Assembly (NCBI RefSeq): GCF_004683865.2
Contig: NZ_CP038439.1
Span: 2,296,001-2,360,000, forward strand
Length of the DNA stretch: 64,000 nt
From: Paracoccus liaowanqingii
GTDB lineage: Bacteria > Pseudomonadota > Alphaproteobacteria > Rhodobacterales > Rhodobacteraceae
Direction: 5' to 3'
Shown: positions 17,601-24,182 of the stretch, piece after piece
Position numbering within the stretch: position 1 is the stretch's first letter
Layout: each line of letters starts with the position of its first letter
Position numbers and translations under genes: made by a program
Notes under the pieces: model-generated
What the model was told of the DNA's origin: nothing
The model's database searches: none
The model's input: the letters and a program-made list of their open reading frames with translations, nothing else

Positions 17601-18485
17601 GACGCGGCCCGCCTCGAGGTGGCGCTGGGACAGTTTGGCGACGACGGTGCCCGGCTCGAAGCCGCACTGAGCGCTTATGGTGACGATGCCGCCCGGTTGG
17701 ACACCGCATTGGATGCCTTCGGCAAGGATGGAGCTCGGCTCGAGGCGGCGCTCGGTTCGTTCGGTGACGACGCCGGACGATTGGAGACCGCGCTCAGTGC
17801 CTTCGGCAAAGATGGAGCTCGGCTCGAGGCGGCGCTTGGACAGGTGGGTAATGACGGCGCGAGATTGTCACGTTTGCTCGCCTATTCTGACGATGGTGCG
17901 CAACTCGTTTCCTTCCTCACGAAGGCGGGGGGTGCAGGCGCAGCCGCCGATCTAGAACAACTTCTTGTGTTAGCGGGAGGCTCAGGTAAGGCCGCGCGTC
18001 TTACGCGACTCTTGGACATCGCTGGGGGAAACCTATCTAAATTCCGCGAGCTGGCTGAGTGGACCATGACCTTGAGTCGGCGGAGTGCAGCCCCTCCGGC
18101 ACTCGCTCCTCCACCAGAAGTTGCCTCACTCGGCTTCAGGGGCGCGGACATGGCTCACATGCTGGACGGTCACACGTGGGAGTTCCTCAACATTCTCAGC
18201 AGGCTGACAAAAAACACTACGCTCTGGCCGAAAGGAACTTCGCCTAGTTCTATAGCCGATTCGCTGGGTGAAGCCCTAAGACGAATTAACCCGGCTGGCG
18301 GGCCGCGGCTCCCAGCCCCCGGAGTTCCTCAGCAGACCATCGCAGCGGGCGCGCAGGTTCAAGTCGGCTCTCGCATTGCTGGGGGAGGTGATGAAATCGG
18401 ACAATTCTTTCCTCGATCGCAGGCTGGTTTTGTGACCATAATGAAGCAAGAAATGCGCGCGATTTGGGATATACTGGGGCCATAA
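14637..18485 (+). CDS. Putative injected effector: coiled coil, membrane segments, 14-aa repeats, C-terminal toxin-like domain
   Basis: This is a 1282-residue modular protein. Residues 1-60 are Ala/Pro/Thr-rich. Residues 60-270 are acidic, low-complexity sequence. Residues about 275-740 are helical, coiled-coil-like. Residues about 763-833 hold two or three very hydrophobic segments (IVGLVLLLVIAILVVVVLVV and others). Residues 876-1134 are an array of 14-residue repeats of the form ARLEAALxxFGDDG. The last 110 residues form a compact tip starting DMAHMLDGHTWEF, with H1174 and H1179, followed by NTTLWPKGTS. That pattern recalls BECR-type RNase toxin tips such as those of polymorphic toxins, but I cannot prove it. 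A small AT-rich gene overlaps its stop codon, as expected for an immunity gene. There is no DUF4157 HExxH motif. Confidence 0.62.
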   Translation: MARGGALKATAPATAPLPLPAPYTQTAQPLTAPATVPRGAPEGGYPQDALAEGGNTIALLRAEGRAGAAPDADRKYAASEAARTADAGAEGRAAEQAEVVGQATPAVSSGREAIAPATEGRPAADGALGREETAHAEARGGGGGSTTIRILGQAFPSGAGAEAVDSLTTLESERAGDSAAIEAVPPSLEAPYGPNPSADEAEAGIEAAEDTAAEATYAEAADGEGGELPAPEEKEQTGGGPPAELRTESGRRTSDQTGGLAGTGGGAASLGGAALASYHEVVEERRSRMRQAVEARKQSIREHAAAEQARCQASFDVQIQRLDQAFSDAEERLQSAADAASDEIRTDQDNRLESIRSSAEQQVQAANDMCVDQELRLSTAASDNAREASEAGDREAVRVREGTRTRVLAAWTVCAQKIQAWRSADRAGEIERALHIITSETASEITQAGEDAAQAIERDAADLAGKFGGEVEPMRTEMRSVRDGAIAAIRQERDDAVAAVMEASDTALGQIEQAKADAMGRLLGLRAPIVSQLEAQRAGAVGKIEDLALEAEAQVDLQGNSTLLALDAAEAENAINFTPLSGQVLDEALAEAAADLDAALAGFTGDLDTMVQGMLDGISGVVTDQASQGAEAVDRVCTPVDGMVADFETSVMGIAAEAARQTGEVASGALREMSALADGVGRDLRAQVDTVISGWSEQLRRGVAELVRKANETLAGQDQVVSQLGAKLEERASEIENENWWSRAWNVIVGIVKGIIERLGQLIVGLVLLLVIAILVVVVLVVIGVIVFLVGGPAALLAFIAGVLAVAAFIAKYAIVLVVILLLVVFVLLVIELYKVFTDPHATDEDRGRAIGHAIFDIATAVFGGRILGWMGKATSRLARLLGLAGDDVARLSRLLTIVGGDEARLARLVSAFGDDAARLETVLARLSRRGNNVDDLERVLALVGDDGFRLERLLGVMGDDVARLEQALGRFGRDGTRLESALARYGNDAARLEVALGQFGDDGARLEAALSAYGDDAARLDTALDAFGKDGARLEAALGSFGDDAGRLETALSAFGKDGARLEAALGQVGNDGARLSRLLAYSDDGAQLVSFLTKAGGAGAAADLEQLLVLAGGSGKAARLTRLLDIAGGNLSKFRELAEWTMTLSRRSAAPPALAPPPEVASLGFRGADMAHMLDGHTWEFLNILSRLTKNTTLWPKGTSPSSIADSLGEALRRINPAGGPRLPAPGVPQQTIAAGAQVQVGSRIAGGGDEIGQFFPRSQAGFVTIMKQEMRAIWDILGP
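17262..18038 (+). repeat. Coding array of 42-bp (14-aa) repeats inside the effector gene
   Basis: Codons 876-1134 consist of about 17 consecutive units with the consensus ARLEAALxxFGDDG. Most units are exactly 14 residues; two or three carry small insertions. The central units are the most alike, and an 84-bp higher-order period is visible: GATGGAGCTCGGCTCGAGG occurs at both about 17,728 and 17,812. Alternating small/acidic turn and LxxxL helix positions suggest a stacked helical rod that could present or translocate the C-terminal tip. Confidence 0.8.
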
Positions 18486-19009
18486 TGATGCAGAACGGCG
18501 TCGACAAACTTGATATCTATTATAAAATGCACCTCGTCTCAGGTGGAAATTTGCTCGAGCTGAGTGAAGATGATGTCTCCAGCGAGCACATTCTTCAACG
18601 ACTCGCTCTGCAGCACGTTATTGAGGGTGAAGTTTGTATAAGTTTCGATGGGGAAGAGTGGTGTGTAGTGGACGAGCTCTGGGCGGCGGTTCAAAACATT
18701 TGTTTTGATTGTGCCATAACTATGGTGGGGAAGCGGCGGCCCGATTTTAGGTACCTTTGTACCTCCCAAGACTTCATTGTGACATTCACAGACCTTGGGG
18801 AAAATTTAGAAGTCAAGGATAGTGATGGCCGTTGTTTCACCGTAAATAAGAGCATACTATTCCATAAAGCGCTTGAATGTGGTAAGAGATTCATTCGATT
18901 ACTAATTGATATCCCGGGTGGCTCCGATGGAACACGCATCTTCCTTGAGAAGCGTGCGCAGTCAGCCACAGACGTTCTCATGGCAGCCGGGATAATTCCC
19001 GATCGCTAA
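18485..19009 (+). CDS. Putative immunity protein to the upstream toxin tip, AT-rich
   Basis: This is a 174-residue acidic protein of unknown family. The ATG at 18485 overlaps the upstream TAA by one base (TAATG); a second ATG follows at 18488. No membrane segment or signal is visible. Base composition differs sharply from the neighbours: I count about 21 G+C in 60 for 18841-18900, whereas the ATPase gene is well over 60%. Small size, acidity, low GC, overlap and position directly after a modular toxin-like C-terminus are the classic signs of an immunity gene acquired with its toxin. This is inferred from context only. Confidence 0.6.
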   Translation: MMQNGVDKLDIYYKMHLVSGGNLLELSEDDVSSEHILQRLALQHVIEGEVCISFDGEEWCVVDELWAAVQNICFDCAITMVGKRRPDFRYLCTSQDFIVTFTDLGENLEVKDSDGRCFTVNKSILFHKALECGKRFIRLLIDIPGGSDGTRIFLEKRAQSATDVLMAAGIIPDR

Positions 19010-19038
19010 ATTTATACAGCGCTCAGAAAAAAACGCCG

Positions 19039-20019
19039 TCAACGAAACACTTCTGCATCTATTCCATGGCGCCGCATCAACTCAAAGAAGGCGCGGCGAT
19101 GCTTACCGCTCATGCGGGCGGCCTCAGCGACGTTGCCGCGGCTGTTGCGAAGCGCGGCGTCGATGTAGGCCCGCTCGAAGCTCTCGATGACCCGTGACTT
19201 GCCCAGCTTCAGAGACAGCTCCGTGGGCCTCGCGCCGTCCTCGCCCTCAGTCGCCGGCGGCGGTTCCAACGCCAGAAGGGGCAGGTCGTCCGGACGCGCC
19301 GGCCGCCCGAGGTCGAGGCAAGTGAGGTAGCGCACGCAGCTCTCGAGTTCACGGACGTTGCCTGGCCAGCCGTAGGCCTGCATCCGCTCCCGAGCGGCGC
19401 TTCCGAACTCAACCGGAGGGACGCCGTATTCTTGGGCGTATGTCGTCACGAAGTGCTCTACGAGCGCGGGGATATCCTCTGGTCGTTCGGAGAGCGGCGG
19501 GATGGAGACGGGCACTACCCGGAGGCGGAAGAAGAGATCCTCGCGAAAGGCACCACAACGTACCCTTTCAACCAAGTCGACATTGCTCGCGGAGATAAGC
19601 CTGACATTCGCCTTCCGCGTGTGGGGCTCGCCGAGCCGGCGATATTCGCGCGCCTGCGCGAAGCGCAGAAGCTTGGCCTGGCAGGGAAACGGTAGCGCGT
19701 CGACTTCATCGAGAAATAGGGTACCACCTTCGGCCGCGGCGGCAAGGCCGTTGGTAGAGGTGACCGCCCCGGTGAAGGCACCCCGGGCGTGGCCAAAGAT
19801 TTCGTTCTCGATCATGTCGACTGAAAGGTTCGCACAGTTCACCGCGACAAACGGCTTCGACGCTCGCAGACTCTCTGCATGGATGTAGGAAGCATAAAGC
19901 TCCTTGCCGACCCCGGACGGACCGGTAATCAGGATTTCGGCTGAGGTCTTTGCAACCTTCGAGAGCTTTTGGAGAAGCGCAAATTGCGCCTTGCTTCTGT
20001 AGATGATCTTTGGGGTCAT
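19039..20019 (-). CDS. Sigma-54-dependent transcriptional activator lacking a sensor domain
   Basis: This is a 326-residue bacterial enhancer-binding protein. It has Walker A GPSGVGKE at residues 33-40, the sigma-54 contacting loop GAFTGA at 80-85, Walker B TLFLDEVDAL with D104-E105, and the FFRLRVVPVSIPPLSERPEDI segment. A C-terminal Fis-type helix-turn-helix follows (GNVAEAARMSGKHRRAFFELM). There is no receiver, GAF or PAS domain before the ATPase, a PspF-like layout, so activity must be set by a partner protein, by ligand, or by expression. It converges on the effector-immunity genes with about 30 bases between. It could control the injection operon, whose promoter is outside the window. 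Confidence 0.88.
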   Translation of the reverse strand: MTPKIIYRSKAQFALLQKLSKVAKTSAEILITGPSGVGKELYASYIHAESLRASKPFVAVNCANLSVDMIENEIFGHARGAFTGAVTSTNGLAAAAEGGTLFLDEVDALPFPCQAKLLRFAQAREYRRLGEPHTRKANVRLISASNVDLVERVRCGAFREDLFFRLRVVPVSIPPLSERPEDIPALVEHFVTTYAQEYGVPPVEFGSAARERMQAYGWPGNVRELESCVRYLTCLDLGRPARPDDLPLLALEPPPATEGEDGARPTELSLKLGKSRVIESFERAYIDAALRNSRGNVAEAARMSGKHRRAFFELMRRHGIDAEVFR

Positions 20020-20045
20020 GTGGTCCCCTCCAACATCACCGTGAG

Positions 20046-20067
20046 CTGTCAGACACTGACAGGTGTC
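20046..20067. promoter_or_regulatory. Overlapping inverted repeats upstream of the sigma-54 activator
   Basis: CTGTCA-GACAC-TGACAG (20046-20062) is a perfect 6-bp inverted repeat with a 5-base spacer. It overlaps GACAC-TGACAG-GTGTC (20052-20067), a second inverted repeat. The site lies about 27-48 bases before the activator start codon and is a good candidate operator or enhancer for autoregulation. Confidence 0.45.
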
Positions 20068-20241
20068 ACGTCTCAGCCATCGAAACCGATCTTACTGTAA
20101 TCAACAAAGACTACACTTACAGATTATTGTTTATATTCATCCCCGCAACGAGGCCATTGTATCAGAATCAATAAGCCTTAAATACCGATTCGTCAATTTC
20201 TGGGCAATGTCAGCAACGCGTGTTGGCAGCGGATAGATGAC

Positions 20242-20258
20242 ACACTCTTAAAGAGTGT
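20242..20258. repeat. Perfect 17-bp palindrome in the island-edge gap
   Basis: ACACTCTT-A-AAGAGTGT is an 8-bp perfect inverted repeat around a single base. It is not followed by a T run, so it is not a standard terminator. It could be a protein-binding site or part of a recombination site near the tRNA. Confidence 0.4.
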
Positions 20259-20353
20259 TGCACAATATCGCAAACAAGCGCAAATTGTTTGGCGGGCCTG
20301 AAAGCGGGTAAAGATGTGAAAACTTCAATTTGAGTAGGGTTTTCAATCATCTT

Positions 20354-20443
20354 TGGCGGAGCGAGAGGGATTCGAACCCTCGAGACGGTTCCCCGCCTAC
20401 ACACTTTCCAGGCGTGCGCCTTCGACCACTCGGCCACCGCTCC
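20354..20443 (-). tRNA. tRNA-Ser (anticodon GGA)
   Basis: On the - strand the 90-base sequence starts GGAGCGGTGGCCGAG and ends CTCGCTCCGCCA. The 7-bp acceptor stem pairs with one G-U. The T arm GGGTTCGAATCCC, the long variable arm of class II tRNAs and an encoded CCA are all visible. The anticodon loop CTGGAAA gives anticodon GGA, which reads UCC serine codons. Its 3' end points toward the accessory injection operon, the usual orientation for island insertion at a tRNA. Confidence 0.95.
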
Positions 20444-20488
20444 GTGGGGCGGGTCTAGCCTGCGCGGAACCGCTGTGCAAGCCGGATG

Positions 20489-21052
20489 TCACAGCTTCGA
20501 GACGCGCTTCTGCAGCTCGGCCAGCTGGCGGCGGATCTCGGCCATGTCGCGCAGATCCTCGGCCTGCGGGGCGGGGGTGTCGTCCTCGCGCTCGGGGCCC
20601 GAGGCGCCGCCGCGCCAGCCGCCCATCATCGCCTTGAGGAACAACTGCTGCTGGCGCTGCAAAGCGTCGAAGCCCGGCATGCTGGCCATGGGATTGGGCA
20701 GCGCGGTCATGTTCTCCATCAGCTTGGACTGGCCCTCGCGCAGCATCTCGAAGCTGGCGGCCAGGAACTGTGGGACGACCGATTGCGCATTGGTGGCATA
20801 GCTGCGCACCAGGTCGGTCAGCACGTCCAAGGGCAGGACGTTCTCGCCGCGGCTCTCGTGTTCGGCGATGATCTGCAGCAGGTATTGCCGGGTCAGGTCG
20901 TCGCCCGACTTGAGGTCGATGATCTTGACCTCGCGCCCCTCGCGGATGAAGGCGGCGATGTCCTCGAGCGTGACGTAATCGCTGGTTTCGGTGTTGTAGA
21001 GCCGGCGGCTGGCATAACGCTTGATCAGCAACGGCGCAGTCAATGCGGCCAT
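20489..21052 (-). CDS. phaR: Polyhydroxyalkanoate synthesis repressor PhaR
   Basis: This is a 187-residue DNA-binding repressor of polyhydroxyalkanoate genes that also binds the polymer. The N-terminal DNA-binding domain is unmistakable ([20 protein letters not shown], then [19 protein letters not shown]), followed by the polymer-accumulation regulatory region [20 protein letters not shown]. The C-terminus is a helical Q/E/D-rich tail. Two adjacent ATGs are possible; I use 21052 because AAGGA then sits 7 bases upstream. It stands beside phaP and phaC on the same strand. In Paracoccus, PhaR represses phaP and itself and is released by nascent granules. Confidence 0.95.
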   Translation of the reverse strand: MAALTAPLLIKRYASRRLYNTETSDYVTLEDIAAFIREGREVKIIDLKSGDDLTRQYLLQIIAEHESRGENVLPLDVLTDLVRSYATNAQSVVPQFLAASFEMLREGQSKLMENMTALPNPMASMPGFDALQRQQQLFLKAMMGGWRGGASGPEREDDTPAPQAEDLRDMAEIRRQLAELQKRVSKL

Positions 21053-21090
21053 CATGAAGTCCTTGGATGCAGGGTGCCCCATGATGGGTG

Positions 21091-21102
21091 CTGCACCTGC
21101 AA
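21091..21102. promoter_or_regulatory. Candidate PhaR operator before phaR
   Basis: CTGCACCTGCAA matches the reported PhaR pattern CTGC-N3/4-GCAG in seven of eight fixed bases (last base A). It lies about 40 bases upstream of the phaR start, consistent with autoregulation. Confidence 0.4.
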
Positions 21103-21190
21103 AACGCAAAGGAAAAAATCCGAATGCCGCATGTGCGAAGGGACGGCCCGAAAGCCGCCCCCTGCCCGTCTGTCAGACAATCCCGAAGGA

Positions 21191-21646
21191 TTACTTGGCG
21201 TCGGCGGCCGACGCGGCTTTCTTGACGGCGGCTTGCGTGTCGCGGCCGGCCTTCTCGGCAACCTTCTGGGCGTCGGCGGCAATGTCCTTGCCGGCGGTCA
21301 GCATCAGGTCGACGGTGTCCATCTGGACCTTCTTCGCAACTTCGGCATAGGCGGCCATGTGCTCGGCGGCCAGCTCGGCATAGGCCGAGGCGAAATCGCT
21401 CATGGCCTTCGCATATTCCGAAGGCTCCTGCTTGGCCGAGGCCAGCTCGCCCATGCGGGCGATCGAGTCCTTGGCCCAGTTGGCCGAGATCTCGGTCGAG
21501 CGCTCGGCGGCGCTCAGCGCGACGCGGGTCAGCTTCTCGCCCAGCACGCCCTGCGATTTCATCGCTTCCTGCATGGAGCTGGTGTCGATGGGAAAGTTGG
21601 CCATCATGTCCTGCATCGTCTTCGTCATATCCGGGGTCTTCGCCAT
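21191..21646 (-). CDS. phaP: Phasin, polyhydroxyalkanoate granule-associated protein
   Basis: This is a 151-residue phasin that coats polyhydroxyalkanoate granules and controls their size and number. The start MAKTPDMTKTMQDMMANFPID is preceded by GAGGAG, and the upstream in-frame residues are not phasin-like. The protein is one long amphipathic helical bundle with many Ala, Glu and Lys and no cysteine (residues KLTRVALSAAERSTEISANW, then HMAAYAEVAKKVQMDTVDLM). It lies between phaC and phaR on the same strand, with its own putative PhaR operators immediately upstream, so expression probably follows granule formation. Confidence 0.93.
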   Translation of the reverse strand: MAKTPDMTKTMQDMMANFPIDTSSMQEAMKSQGVLGEKLTRVALSAAERSTEISANWAKDSIARMGELASAKQEPSEYAKAMSDFASAYAELAAEHMAAYAEVAKKVQMDTVDLMLTAGKDIAADAQKVAEKAGRDTQAAVKKAASAADAK

Positions 21647-21729
21647 GTCTTCACTCCTCAAAGATGCAGCGACCGAGAGACCTTGTGGGAACGTGTCGCC
21701 GCGTTCCATTCCTTGACGCCAATATGAAT

Positions 21730-21769
21730 GCTGCAGTGCAGCATTTCAAGCTTTTTTCTGCGCTGCAGC
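21730..21769. promoter_or_regulatory. Two PhaR operators between phaC and phaP
   Basis: Two perfect copies of CTGC-N3-GCAG occur here: CTGCAGTGCAG at 21731-21741 and CTGCGCTGCAG at 21758-21768. The second is followed by an A run. This TGC-rich pair sits about 85-125 bases before the phaP start, as described for the phaP control region of Paracoccus denitrificans. Confidence 0.75.
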
Positions 21770-21795
21770 AAAAATTAATCAGCCTTCCCCGTGGG

Positions 21796-24051
21796 TCAGC
21801 CTGCGCGCTCGTGAACGTATCGTCCCGGCGCGGGGTCCAGCCCCTCGCCCGGATCGCGGGCATCGCGCAGCGGCCCCGACCGCTCGGCCAGCCAGCGGCC
21901 CCAATGGGGCCACCAGCTGCCCTCGGCAAAGCGGGCCCCCTCGCGCCAGGCCTGATGGCCGCCGTCGAAGCCCGCCTCGCTGAGATAATGGCCGTATTTC
22001 TTGCGGGTCGGCGGGTTCACGATGCCGGCGACATGGCCCGACTGCGACAGGATGAAGGTTCGGTCGGTCGATCCCATCTGCGACACGCCCCGCCAGCAAT
22101 CCTTCCACGGCGCGATGTGATCGGATTCGCAGGCCACCGCGCACAGCGGCACGGTCACGTCCGACACGTGCAGCTTGTGGCCCAGCAGGTCGAAGCCCTC
22201 GCCCGCGAAGTGGTTGTCCTGGCACAGCCCGCGCAGGTACTGCATCGCCATGCGTCCCGGCAGGTTGGTGGCATCGCCGTTCCAGAACAGCAGGTCGAAG
22301 GCGGGCGGCGTCTCGCCCATCATGTAGCTGCGGATCGCCGGGCCCCAGACCAGGTCGTTGGCGCGCAGGAAGCTCATGGTGCGCGACATCAGCCGGGCGG
22401 GCAGCATGCCGTGGCGCCGGATCTCGGCATCGATGCCGTTGACGAAATCGTCCTGCAGGAAGCTGGTGAACTCTCCCTGGTCGGAAAAGTCGGTCAGCGT
22501 CGTGAACAGCGTGGCCGAGTTCACCCGGCGGTCGCCGCGCTGCTTGAGAAGGGCCAGCGTCAGCGACAGCGTGGTGCCGGCGATGCAGTAGCCCACGGTG
22601 TTCAGGCGGCTCTGCCCGGTCAGCTCCAGGATCTTGTCCATCGCCTCGATGTAGGCGGTGACATAGTCCTCCATCCCGGTTTCCGAGAAGCTGGCATCGG
22701 GGTTCTTCCAGCTGACCACGAACAGGGTCTGCCCCTGTTCCACCAGCCAGCGGATCAGGCTGTTCTGGGGCTTCAGGTCCAGGATGTAGAACTTGTTGAT
22801 CCAGGGCGGGAAGATCACCAGCGGCAGGGTATGGGCCTGCGGGGTCGTGGGCGCGTACTGGATCAGCTCGAACAGCGGCGCGCGATGGACGACGGTGCCG
22901 GGCGCGGTGCCGATGTTGTCGCCCACCGTGAAGGCGCGGCGGTCGGCCAGCGAGACGATCATCTCGCCGCCATGCTGCTCGACATCGCGGACCAGGTTCT
23001 CCAGCCCCTTGACCAGGCTTTCGCCTTCGGTCTGGACCGCACGTTCCAGCGCGTCGGGATTGGTCGCCAGGAAATTGGTGGGCGCCATCATGTCGACGAT
23101 CTGCGCGGTCAGCCAGTCGATGCGCCGCCGCGCCACCTCGTCGGGCAGATCCAGGCTGTCGGCCGCCTTGCGCAGCGCGCGGGCATTGGTCAGGTACTGC
23201 GTCTTGATCAGGTTGAAGAAGGGATGGCTCTGCCACAGCGGATTGGCAAAGCGCTTGTCCACTGGGCCGTCATCCTCGGGCGCCAGCAGCTGCCCCTTGG
23301 CCAGCGACTTCTGCGCGCGGACGTAATTGGCCAGCGTCTCGCCCCAGAACGAGACCTGCGTGCCCATCATCTTGCCGGGCTGTTCGGTCAGCGTCTTGAG
23401 GAAGGCATTGGTCGCGGTCACGTAGAGGTCCGGCCCCGGCGCCTCGACGCCCGGATTGCCGGGCTGGCGGTCGGCCAGCGCGGTCATCAGGCGATGGCCC
23501 AGGGTCTCGATGCGCTCGATGTTCTCGGCCATCTTGCGGGCCAGGGGAAGCTGCGCGGCCTCGGACGGCGGGGGTGCCTCGGCAGCGGGCGCAGCCTTGG
23601 CGGCGGGGGCTTCGGTCGGCTTGGACGCCTCGGCGGGCTTCGGCGCCGCGGCCTCGGAGGGCGTGTGGGCCGCGACCTGCGGCTGGTCGGCCTCGGGCGC
23701 GGCCGCCTTGGCGCGGGGCTTGGCTGCGGTCGCGGGCTTCGCGGCACTGGTCGCGCGCTTCGCGGGACCAGTCGCAGGCTTCGTGGCACCGGTCGAGGAC
23801 GCGGGCTTGGCGGCCTTTGCCGGAGCGCGACGGGTCGTGGCGGCGGGTTTCGCGGGCGTCTTCGCCGCGGCCTTCGCCCTCGTGGCGGGCTTGGCCGCCG
23901 CCTTGGGCGCGGGCGTTTCCGCAGCCTTCGGATCGGACATGTCCGAGCTCGTCTCGGCCGTCGTCTTGCTCGCGCGGCCCTTTGCGGTTGTTGCCGATCC
24001 TACACGCGATCTGGCAACATTTTTATCGGTCACCTCCGGTTGCCTTGCCAT
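21796..24051 (-). CDS. phaC: Class I polyhydroxyalkanoate synthase with long Ala/Lys/Pro N-terminal extension
   Basis: This enzyme polymerises (R)-3-hydroxyacyl-CoA into polyhydroxyalkanoate at the granule surface. The catalytic Cys is in the lipase-like box GYCIAGT (Cys about residue 489). The Asp is in the ACESDHIAPW segment and the His in SQSGHVAGIVNPP. At 751 residues it is about 150 longer than usual class I enzymes; the excess is residues 1-165, made almost only of Ala, Lys, Pro, Thr and Arg, like histone-H1 or AlgP tails. The start at 24051 is the farthest good ATG; M38 is an alternative without a clear ribosome binding site. It is divergent from phaZ. Confidence 0.93.
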   Translation of the reverse strand: MARQPEVTDKNVARSRVGSATTAKGRASKTTAETSSDMSDPKAAETPAPKAAAKPATRAKAAAKTPAKPAATTRRAPAKAAKPASSTGATKPATGPAKRATSAAKPATAAKPRAKAAAPEADQPQVAAHTPSEAAAPKPAEASKPTEAPAAKAAPAAEAPPPSEAAQLPLARKMAENIERIETLGHRLMTALADRQPGNPGVEAPGPDLYVTATNAFLKTLTEQPGKMMGTQVSFWGETLANYVRAQKSLAKGQLLAPEDDGPVDKRFANPLWQSHPFFNLIKTQYLTNARALRKAADSLDLPDEVARRRIDWLTAQIVDMMAPTNFLATNPDALERAVQTEGESLVKGLENLVRDVEQHGGEMIVSLADRRAFTVGDNIGTAPGTVVHRAPLFELIQYAPTTPQAHTLPLVIFPPWINKFYILDLKPQNSLIRWLVEQGQTLFVVSWKNPDASFSETGMEDYVTAYIEAMDKILELTGQSRLNTVGYCIAGTTLSLTLALLKQRGDRRVNSATLFTTLTDFSDQGEFTSFLQDDFVNGIDAEIRRHGMLPARLMSRTMSFLRANDLVWGPAIRSYMMGETPPAFDLLFWNGDATNLPGRMAMQYLRGLCQDNHFAGEGFDLLGHKLHVSDVTVPLCAVACESDHIAPWKDCWRGVSQMGSTDRTFILSQSGHVAGIVNPPTRKKYGHYLSEAGFDGGHQAWREGARFAEGSWWPHWGRWLAERSGPLRDARDPGEGLDPAPGRYVHERAG

Positions 24052-24182
24052 AATCCGTTTTCCCCCCTAGGTATGCCCCATGATATGCGCAGGGCAGGCA
24101 AGGCGTAAACCCGGCTTTTCTCCCTGTTCAAGCCCGGTCACCTCGCGCAGATCATGCCGCAGTGCAGCAAAAGGTGGGTGTT

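Larger units (their letters stand above)
20020..20353. other. AT-rich gap between the sigma-54 activator and tRNA-Ser
   Basis: About 330 bases carry no convincing gene. The stretch is clearly richer in A+T than either side. It holds two inverted repeats (20046-20067 and 20242-20258) listed separately. I looked for a -24/-12 sigma-54 promoter (TGGC...TTGC) and found none on either strand. No integrase remnant is visible. Confidence 0.7.

Noticed and set aside
17262..18038. CRISPR-like array
   Set aside because: The 42-bp periodicity has no unique spacers, stays in frame and encodes a 14-residue protein repeat.
14637..18485. Phage tape-measure protein
   Set aside because: Length and coiled coil would allow it, but the gene lies after the ATPase, has membrane segments in the middle, short repeats and a toxin-like end followed by a partner gene.
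20020..20353. Sigma-54 promoter for the activator or the tRNA side
   Set aside because: I could not find TGGC and TTGC at the required spacing on either strand.
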